Shown here: positions 4,300 through 9,365 of the stretch, piece by piece
Layout of the letters: the number at the start of each line of letters is the position of its first letter
Numbering within the stretch: the stretch's first letter is position 1
Assembly (NCBI GenBank): GCA_001774945.1
Contig: MFBL01000003.1
Location: 1-9,365 of the forward strand
Direction: 5' to 3'
From: Candidatus Curtissbacteria bacterium RIFCSPHIGHO2_12_FULL_41_17
GTDB lineage: Bacteria > Patescibacteriota > Microgenomatia > Curtissbacterales > GWA2-41-24
DNA length: 9,365 bases
Made by a program: the position numbers and the translations under genes
Notes under the pieces: model-generated
Seen by the model: the letters and a program-made list of their open reading frames with translations, nothing else
Database searches by the model: none
What the model was told of the DNA's origin: nothing

Positions 4300-7200
4300 A
4301 TCTTCTTAAAGTTAATCCTTTGTCTCTTTCAATGATTTGCCAGCCGTACCTTTTAATTTTTTCTTCGGTAAGACCAAGGGCAAGTCTATTTAAAATTTCC
4401 TGTGGAGAACCTCTCGGCTTCAGACCGTTATCAGGGTCAAGAAGAGTAAATCGTTCATGCTTAACTAGGCTCTCTCTTTCTTCATCGCCATAATGCTCTC
4501 GTTGTTTTCTATTTGGGTTATAGCTGCTGACCTTTGGGCCCTCAAAGTTAAAATGAAAATCATCCATTGTAATATCATCGCTTGTTGGTTTTCCCGTTTT
4601 TCTTGCAATAACCATCCATACTGAATATGGTGCTTCTTTATAATCTGCTGCCTTGGCCTTACCAGAAATTTTTCTATCTACAGTAAAGCCAAATTTTTCC
4701 AGAGCCTGCACGAAACATTGATACTGTTCAATGCTTAAGTATTTATCCGGTAAGGTAATTATGTAAAATCCCCCGGGCTTGAGTATTCTGTTTGCTTCGG
4801 TGAGAATTTTACCTCTGTCTTCTCCCGTCTTTGAATAATGAAGTGCAAGGGAACAAACTAGGGCATCGCAACTATTGTCCTTTATTCCTGTTTCTGACAT
4901 TGCTTTGTTGACTAGAAATTTTTCATTAACTTCATAACCAAGTTGTCGCATTGCGGTTACTCCACTTTCCAAAGCAGGCTGGTTTATATCGACACTGATC
5001 ACTTTTATTGAGTCGCTAAAGAGAGATTCTTGTTTTAGAACACGCTCCATTATTAAGGGGCCTGAACCTAGGTCTACGACCCATTCTAGTTTTGTACCCA
5101 ACTCCTGCTGAATACCATCTAATGTTTGTCTGACCAGCCTTGCCGTATGACCGGAGAATGTATACTCCCAATATTTGAGATAAAGCTGTGCAATAAGCTC
5201 ACCAATAGTCCTTCCGTCTTCCATAACTGTTTCTAAATACTCTTTATTTGCCCTGACTCCTTTACCTCTCATGGCAAGCATTCGATGCTCCAGTTCCCTT
5301 TTTGGAGACCTAACATAATCTTTTAGAAATGACGGGTTTTCTGAGCGATTGATCAGTTTCTCTTCGAGTTCATTCGGGGAAATACCATCCAGTAGTTGTT
5401 TAGCTATTTCATCTTTTTTCAAAATTAACTCATGAATTCCTTCATCAATAGTATTTTCCGCTTCGAGGACAAAAACATTGACCGGAGTTGCTTGACCAAG
5501 CCTGTATGATCTTGAAATCATTTGCCAAAAGTCAGCATAAGTATATGGAAGATCAATCCCAACGACTGAAACACCTTTAGTCACACCGTCATTTATTGAA
5601 AAATCTATTCCAAGGCCGGAAGCAGAAACCGAAGTTAAAAGTATTTTAAATTCGGGATCATTTTGCCATCTTTCTCTCTCCAAATCTCTTTTGCTTTTCT
5701 TACCGGCGGCAGATGACGGTTTCACTTCACCATCGATTCGTCCGATCTCTACTTCTGGAAATTCTTTTGCCAAATACGAGTAGAGGTCTTGTGTAATCTT
5801 TTCGCCTGTAACGTCGTCAATTACCTCTCTGATGATCCCTTTTACAAAGTGACCCGTAAAGACGATAACTTTTTCGCCGCTTAGTAATCTGGATCGGATT
5901 AAGTCCCGCAACATTTGAAATTTCGTAGATTCTGCGGTGCCTTCCCATGAATCTTTCATCTCTTCCGTCCCAAGCCTTTGAATAAACTCGTTTGCTCCTC
6001 CTTTAAAATGGAAATGAGTTCCCAAGAAAAGATGGTCGTAACCATACTTAACAAGAAAGTCACTATCAAATTTATGGTTTGCACTGCGAGATTTTAGTTT
6101 CTTCCAGTATTTATAGGCATCCCTTAATGATTCAGCCGCAAGCCCCCTATCAAAAGGGATGGGGTATTTGTTGCCCATCAATAAGTTATGATCAATAGAT
6201 GCCTGTCTTAAGAGTTTTACTTTTGTTAAGGGTAGTAATGTTGGGTCTTGAAATATCGCTTCATAAACCGCTCTTTGGGTAGGATTGAGCTCTACAGGCA
6301 CGTAGGCTACCTCACCATTGTTCTCAGGGCAAAATGGTGGTAACTCCAAAAGGTCGTCGGTTTTTCTACGAATTGTTTTTCTTGCCAAAATTTCGCATAA
6401 AAGGGGGAAACCGGAAGGCCCAAGCTCTTTTAAAGCATCAGGTGTGACGAAATCATTAGGAGCCAAAAGATGGGCAATTCTGGAAACGTCGTCAGAAGAA
6501 TTTCTAATGGGGGTTGCCGTTAGAATCAGTCTATTTTCAATTTTCTTGGCGATTTCGAGTATTGCCTCGCTTCTTTTGTTTGAATTATTGATGTAATGGG
6601 CTTCATCGACGATCATTAGGTCAAAATCTCTTGCCATAAGTGATAGCCCCAAAGCACTAATTTTCTCTTCTTCACCATTGCCATTTTCTGCGCCATTTCC
6701 ATTTTGTCTGTCAATTAATAGTTCATAATTAACAAGGACGTATTTGGCTCCATCTAAAGACCCCTTTATGAAACGCTGGGAATTTTGACTCTCAATTCTT
6801 AATGCTTTCGGAGGATCCACGTAATATTCTGCTAATTTTTGTTCCCATGTCTGTTTTATGTTCGCCGGACAAACAACAAGAACCCTTTCTGCGCCGATGT
6901 GTTCAGCTAGACCAATTCCTATTGCAGTCTTACCGCTTCCTGTTCCGTCAAATACTGCCAGGGATTTTTCCTGCGCGGCTTTTACTATTGCGGCCTTTTG
7001 ATGGTCAGAAGGAAAGAGTACTTCTCTTCCGGATTTAGCATATCTTGCGGCTCCAAATTGATCCCTGATTTGCCTTTTCAAGGCCGGTAACTCTAGACTG
7101 TGCACATTTTCATAAAATCCGTAGACTTGTGACCAAACATTTTTCAACTTATCGTTGTCCTCTGTCTCTATCCTACGTTTTAGTTTTTGCAGATATTCCT

Positions 7201-7750
7201 CTGAGTTCTGGCTAAACTCATTAAAATCACGGTCGATATAAAAATTGACTCGAATTTCTGATAAATCTGCACCTCTTGGTTCGACAACACGAACATTCAT
7301 TCTGGTTGAGTCCCAAAAACCTTCTTCATGCGGAACGACAGTGAAATCTCCCAAATGAGGCCGAATAGGCGAGACTTTAAGTGCTCGATAAATAGTTTCA
7401 TAGTTGATCTGGTAAGCACGACCAAGTGCGTAAGAAAGATACCTTATGGAAGATCCAAATTCGGTAAAAATATCTTTTGCCTGCTCGTTGTTTTCCAATA
7501 AATCCTGAATTGCTGTTGGGAATTTCTCAAGAATAAAGTCGAGCTCTTCTGTGACTCCCTTTCTAACCATCTCGTGGACAGTTCGCTCGATTCTTGCCAA
7601 TTTACCCTTTTTTTCTGCTATCTCGTAAGCTGCCTTGAAGGGTTCGGGGGAAGCCTGAAGGACTTCTGTGAGGTTCTGGCCACTAACAATAGAGCCGATT
7701 TCAGGCTGATGGGCAGGCAGAGATGGTTTTACTCGCTTCCGCTCTACCAT
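4298..7750 (-). CDS. SNF2-type helicase/translocase fused to a SAM-dependent methyltransferase
   Basis: 1150 residues. Residues 1-240 are unrecognised. The SNF2-like motor follows: Q-motif region FPSDHQKAAIV (246-256), Walker A GTGSGKT (269-275), motif Ia VLVVCPANIKQTW (290-302), DEAH (382-385), TATPIR (411-416), motif V SVSASGLGIDF (707-717) and motif VI QMISRSYRLGQ (743-753). A poly-NG insert lies at 350-360. Residues about 815-885 link to a class I methyltransferase: motif I VVDLGSGP (891-898), acidic SAM-ribose residue in ISVDIN (918-923), CSLALHY (966-972) and EANRILKPGGFYIITL (985-1000). It lacks the (D/N)PPY motif of amino-methylating DNA methylases, so the methyl target is open (nucleobase carbon, RNA, protein or small molecule). 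Residues 1051-1150 form an unassigned tail. SNF2 motors translocate on duplex DNA with ATP. The ATG has no Shine-Dalgarno but a promoter 12 nt upstream. Confidence 0.88.
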   Translation of the reverse strand: MVERKRVKPSLPAHQPEIGSIVSGQNLTEVLQASPEPFKAAYEIAEKKGKLARIERTVHEMVRKGVTEELDFILEKFPTAIQDLLENNEQAKDIFTEFGSSIRYLSYALGRAYQINYETIYRALKVSPIRPHLGDFTVVPHEEGFWDSTRMNVRVVEPRGADLSEIRVNFYIDRDFNEFSQNSEEYLQKLKRRIETEDNDKLKNVWSQVYGFYENVHSLELPALKRQIRDQFGAARYAKSGREVLFPSDHQKAAIVKAAQEKSLAVFDGTGSGKTAIGIGLAEHIGAERVLVVCPANIKQTWEQKLAEYYVDPPKALRIESQNSQRFIKGSLDGAKYVLVNYELLIDRQNGNGAENGNGEEEKISALGLSLMARDFDLMIVDEAHYINNSNKRSEAILEIAKKIENRLILTATPIRNSSDDVSRIAHLLAPNDFVTPDALKELGPSGFPLLCEILARKTIRRKTDDLLELPPFCPENNGEVAYVPVELNPTQRAVYEAIFQDPTLLPLTKVKLLRQASIDHNLLMGNKYPIPFDRGLAAESLRDAYKYWKKLKSRSANHKFDSDFLVKYGYDHLFLGTHFHFKGGANEFIQRLGTEEMKDSWEGTAESTKFQMLRDLIRSRLLSGEKVIVFTGHFVKGIIREVIDDVTGEKITQDLYSYLAKEFPEVEIGRIDGEVKPSSAAGKKSKRDLERERWQNDPEFKILLTSVSASGLGIDFSINDGVTKGVSVVGIDLPYTYADFWQMISRSYRLGQATPVNVFVLEAENTIDEGIHELILKKDEIAKQLLDGISPNELEEKLINRSENPSFLKDYVRSPKRELEHRMLAMRGKGVRANKEYLETVMEDGRTIGELIAQLYLKYWEYTFSGHTARLVRQTLDGIQQELGTKLEWVVDLGSGPLIMERVLKQESLFSDSIKVISVDINQPALESGVTAMRQLGYEVNEKFLVNKAMSETGIKDNSCDALVCSLALHYSKTGEDRGKILTEANRILKPGGFYIITLPDKYLSIEQYQCFVQALEKFGFTVDRKISGKAKAADYKEAPYSVWMVIARKTGKPTSDDITMDDFHFNFEGPKVSSYNPNRKQREHYGDEERESLVKHERFTLLDPDNGLKPRGSPQEILNRLALGLTEEKIKRYGWQIIERDKGLTLRR

Positions 7751-7792
7751 TATAGGCTAGCAATTTTAGCAAATTGAATCCTATAGTGTCAA
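7751..7792 (-). promoter_or_regulatory. Promoter with nested palindrome before the SNF2 fusion gene
   Basis: Minus strand TTGACA (7792-7787), 18-nt spacer, TAAAAT (7768-7763) preceded by TGC, an extended -10; 12 nt then lead to ATG 7750, as in tig. Overlapping it is an interrupted palindrome: TATAGG (7751-7756), CAATTT (7761-7766), AAATTG (7771-7776), CCTATA (7780-7785), with spacers of 4, 4 and 3 nt. It may be an operator covering the -10 and start site. In read-through RNA from the repeat genes it could fold as a hairpin ending one base from the start codon. Confidence 0.6.
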
Positions 7793-7796
7793 ACAA

Positions 7797-8546
7797 CTAG
7801 TCTAGGGCGTTCCTGGCTTCCGACTCATGTAAAAATTCCCTGAAGCTTAAGGTTCTTTCTTCAAGAGCTTCTTCATATTCATTCAATAAATTCTCTATAG
7901 GTTCTATACTATTTAATCCGAGCTTTTCAACCAAAGCTGCCCTACCACCATCATAATTACATATCGCGAGGGAAATACTGCTAAATCCATTTTCGTTGAG
8001 CCATTGATGAGTTGGAACATTTTCTAAACCAAAATCAATCATTATTCTTTTTAATTCGGCTTCAATGTATTCTGGGTTTCTTAGACTTCCCATCGGTCGA
8101 ATCTTTTGTGGAGGGAGTCCTAGCGCAATTCGTACAGCTCGAAAGCGGCCACGATAATTTCTATTGATTGCTGCCACGAGGTAAGAATAGCCCATTCTTT
8201 TCAATGTTTTATCGGAAGGAAGATCTTGTAAATCGTTTCCCTCCATAACTTTTCTCGCTTCATTTAAAATTCCTTCTTGATCTTGCCTTGACCTTTTTGG
8301 TCTTTGCTTGACTGGATATCCAAGTGTTTCTTGCCAATGCGCATACCCTCCAGTTTTGGATATAGCAGAACGAAGTGAGCTTTCTCTTAGTTTTTTCAAT
8401 TCAGGTTGGGTAGGGAAATCAATTAGGTTGTGTTCGTTAATTACTCTTCTTATATCTGCTTCAACATTAGCGGGATTAGACCAAAAGCCATTAGGCTTTT
8501 TTCGACTACTTTCATTGACATTTGTTATCGGTTCTTGCTCTATCAT
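7797..8546 (-). CDS. Repeat protein B, three ~62-residue helical-looking repeats
   Basis: 249 residues, not recognised as a named family. Three diverged repeats at about 24-80, 87-152 and 157-213. Each has an N-terminal helix with I/L-x-x-E-x-x-x, then a P-(T/S)-containing loop (FPTQPEL, LPSDKTL, VPTHQWL), then a segment L-x-x-AI and (G)G/R-x-x-x-x-LG (e.g. SLRSAISKTGGYAHWQETLG, 57-76). The layout resembles the homing-endonuclease-associated (HNH) repeats and other small helical repeat families with nucleic-acid roles; this is recall-level similarity. The tail IENLLNEYEEALEERTLSFREFL (217-239) is shared with the preceding gene product. No catalytic motif, signal peptide or membrane segment. 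Its ATG overlaps the upstream stop as ATGA, with AGGAG 5 nt before it. It is followed by the SNF2 fusion gene after 46 bp. I infer nucleic-acid binding. Confidence 0.72.
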   Translation of the reverse strand: MIEQEPITNVNESSRKKPNGFWSNPANVEADIRRVINEHNLIDFPTQPELKKLRESSLRSAISKTGGYAHWQETLGYPVKQRPKRSRQDQEGILNEARKVMEGNDLQDLPSDKTLKRMGYSYLVAAINRNYRGRFRAVRIALGLPPQKIRPMGSLRNPEYIEAELKRIMIDFGLENVPTHQWLNENGFSSISLAICNYDGGRAALVEKLGLNSIEPIENLLNEYEEALEERTLSFREFLHESEARNALD

Positions 8547-9365
8547 TTTTTCTCCTGTAAAAATTCTCGAAAACTCATTGGCCTTTTCTGAAGAGCTCCT
8601 TCATACTGATTTAGTAATTCTTCTACGGAATCCACTTCATTAGCCCCAAGCTTTTCGTTGATTGCAGCCAGACCACCTGGATATTTTTCTGCAATGACGC
8701 GATAAAGTCTTTTATTGTGTTCCTTCAGCAACTGTGCGGTAAGCCCACCTTCTTGTTCAAAAACCTTCTTTGCTTCTTCTTCGATCCTCTCAATAGTCCA
8801 ATAATTAGGTGGATATTTTGAAGCTTCCAAACCTAAATCTAACCTTAACTGTTGGATCCCTCCCGGATAGTAATTTCTAATTGCCCAGTCCAAACTGGAA
8901 AGACCTGCTCTACTTAGATTACGCTGTGTAAGTATGCCTCCACCCTCAGTAAACCTTTGCACTTCATGTCTTATGGTTTCTGCATCTTGCCAGTAGTTTT
9001 GAGGTTTTTCCCGTCTCGTCCCAATCCCTAACCTTTTTTTCAAAGAGATCATCCCACCATATCTTTCTATGGCAGCGTCAAGGTCTTGTCGATTTTTCCT
9101 TCGGAGCATACGCCTCGTGAGCGTGCCCTCATTCTGAAAAAATGCTCGTGCCTCTTCTTCGACTTTTTCAGGGTTCCAAAATCCAGCTGGCTTAGATGTT
9201 TGTTCAATTTTTACAAGGGTCTGAAGCCTTCTTATTCCCCCTGGATAATTTTTAATTGCACGTAGCAAATCTGCTCTTTCCCGACTCTTCAATAGAGGAC
9301 CAGAGAGTCCACCCTCACGTTGAAAGAACTCGATAGCCTCTCTTTCAATTATTTCGGGATCTTTT
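8543..9365 (-). CDS. Repeat protein A, 5' end outside window, four repeats visible
   Basis: The reading frame is open to the right edge, so the gene starts outside the window; 273 codons are present. Numbering from the first complete codon, repeat units begin near residues 2, 64, 126 and 190, a period of 62-64. Pattern: (Y/F)W, 4-5 residues, IE-x-EA, aromatic, EGG-(T/I)-L-T, a basic loop, L-x-x-AI-x-x-Y-PGG-I-x-x-L-x-x-x-LG. For example AIRNYYPGGIQQLRLDLGL at 161-179. The tail VEELLNQYEGALQKRPMSFREFL (247-269) matches that of protein B, so the two are paralogues from tandem duplication. The repeats in A are more alike than those in B. The stop TGA overlaps the next ATG by ATGA, implying coupled translation in similar amounts. 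No catalytic motif seen; nucleic-acid binding is inferred from the repeat type and the SNF2 neighbour. Confidence 0.75.
   Translation of the reverse strand, partial: KDPEIIEREAIEFFQREGGLSGPLLKSRERADLLRAIKNYPGGIRRLQTLVKIEQTSKPAGFWNPEKVEEEARAFFQNEGTLTRRMLRRKNRQDLDAAIERYGGMISLKKRLGIGTRREKPQNYWQDAETIRHEVQRFTEGGGILTQRNLSRAGLSSLDWAIRNYYPGGIQQLRLDLGLEASKYPPNYWTIERIEEEAKKVFEQEGGLTAQLLKEHNKRLYRVIAEKYPGGLAAINEKLGANEVDSVEELLNQYEGALQKRPMSFREFLQEKK
8552..8556 (-). promoter_or_regulatory. Ribosome binding site of repeat protein B
   Basis: Minus strand AGGAG, 5 nt before ATG 8546, located inside the end of the repeat protein A gene. It supports the ATGA-coupled start. Confidence 0.75.

Noticed and set aside
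4298..7750. Type ISP or type III restriction enzyme
   Set aside because: The motor motifs fit SNF2 (QMISRSYRLGQ) and no PD-(D/E)XK nuclease motif or (D/N)PPY methylase motif could be found.
7741..7800. Repeat protein B and the SNF2 fusion as one gene split by a frameshift
   Set aside because: Protein B ends after the tail shared with protein A, and a promoter and clean ATG follow, so they are separate genes.
9290..9292. TTG as the start of repeat protein A
   Set aside because: The frame stays open to the window edge and the 24 upstream codons (KDPEIIEREAIEFFQREGG...) continue the same repeat pattern, so the gene begins outside the window.

Overview
The window looks like a chromosomal segment of a candidate-phyla-radiation (Patescibacteria, probably Microgenomates-like) bacterium. 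The reasons are an AT-leaning sequence, a short prolyl-tRNA synthetase without the editing insertion, a trigger factor without its PPIase domain, promoters sitting almost on top of start codons, and a small winged-helix/Cas2-fold PaaX-type protein of a kind common in these genomes. TGA is used as a normal stop, so recoding to glycine (Gracilibacteria/SR1) is unlikely. The taxonomic call is inference; no rRNA gene is present.

Left part (1-2725, all minus strand) is housekeeping. It holds the start of a DHH-family phosphoesterase-like gene running off the left edge, then trigger factor (tig) and prolyl-tRNA synthetase (proS), 13 bp apart in the order proS-tig. Two copies of a dispersed CTGAG...CGAAGG repeat and two runs of RACTTTT-like heptads lie here. 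One dispersed copy and both heptad runs sit inside tig and encode its linker.

Middle part (2726-3795) is a small regulatory island. A plus-strand PaaX/Cas2-fold regulator is preceded by a 36-bp palindrome that contains a promoter for the regulator and a divergent promoter toward proS. A second copy of the palindrome lies just after the regulator and overlaps the end of a convergent orphan hicB-like gene. An imperfect direct repeat (2791-2828 and 3709-3746) brackets the island.

Right part (3796-9365, all minus strand) is the most interesting region. Read in transcription order it has two tandem paralogous proteins made of ~62-residue helical-looking repeats, overlapping by ATGA. They are followed by a 1150-residue fusion of a SNF2-type helicase/translocase with a class I SAM-dependent methyltransferase. 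Last comes a 162-residue protein that I read as a divergent relative of the alkyladenine DNA glycosylase (AAG/MPG) family. Tight spacing, an ATGA overlap and strong ribosome binding sites tie the genes together, with one internal promoter/palindrome in front of the fusion gene. I infer a DNA-directed module in which repeat proteins supply binding, the SNF2 motor remodels or translocates, the methyltransferase modifies and the glycosylase-like protein recognises or excises a base. It could serve defence, modification or repair. I do not recognise it as a named system.
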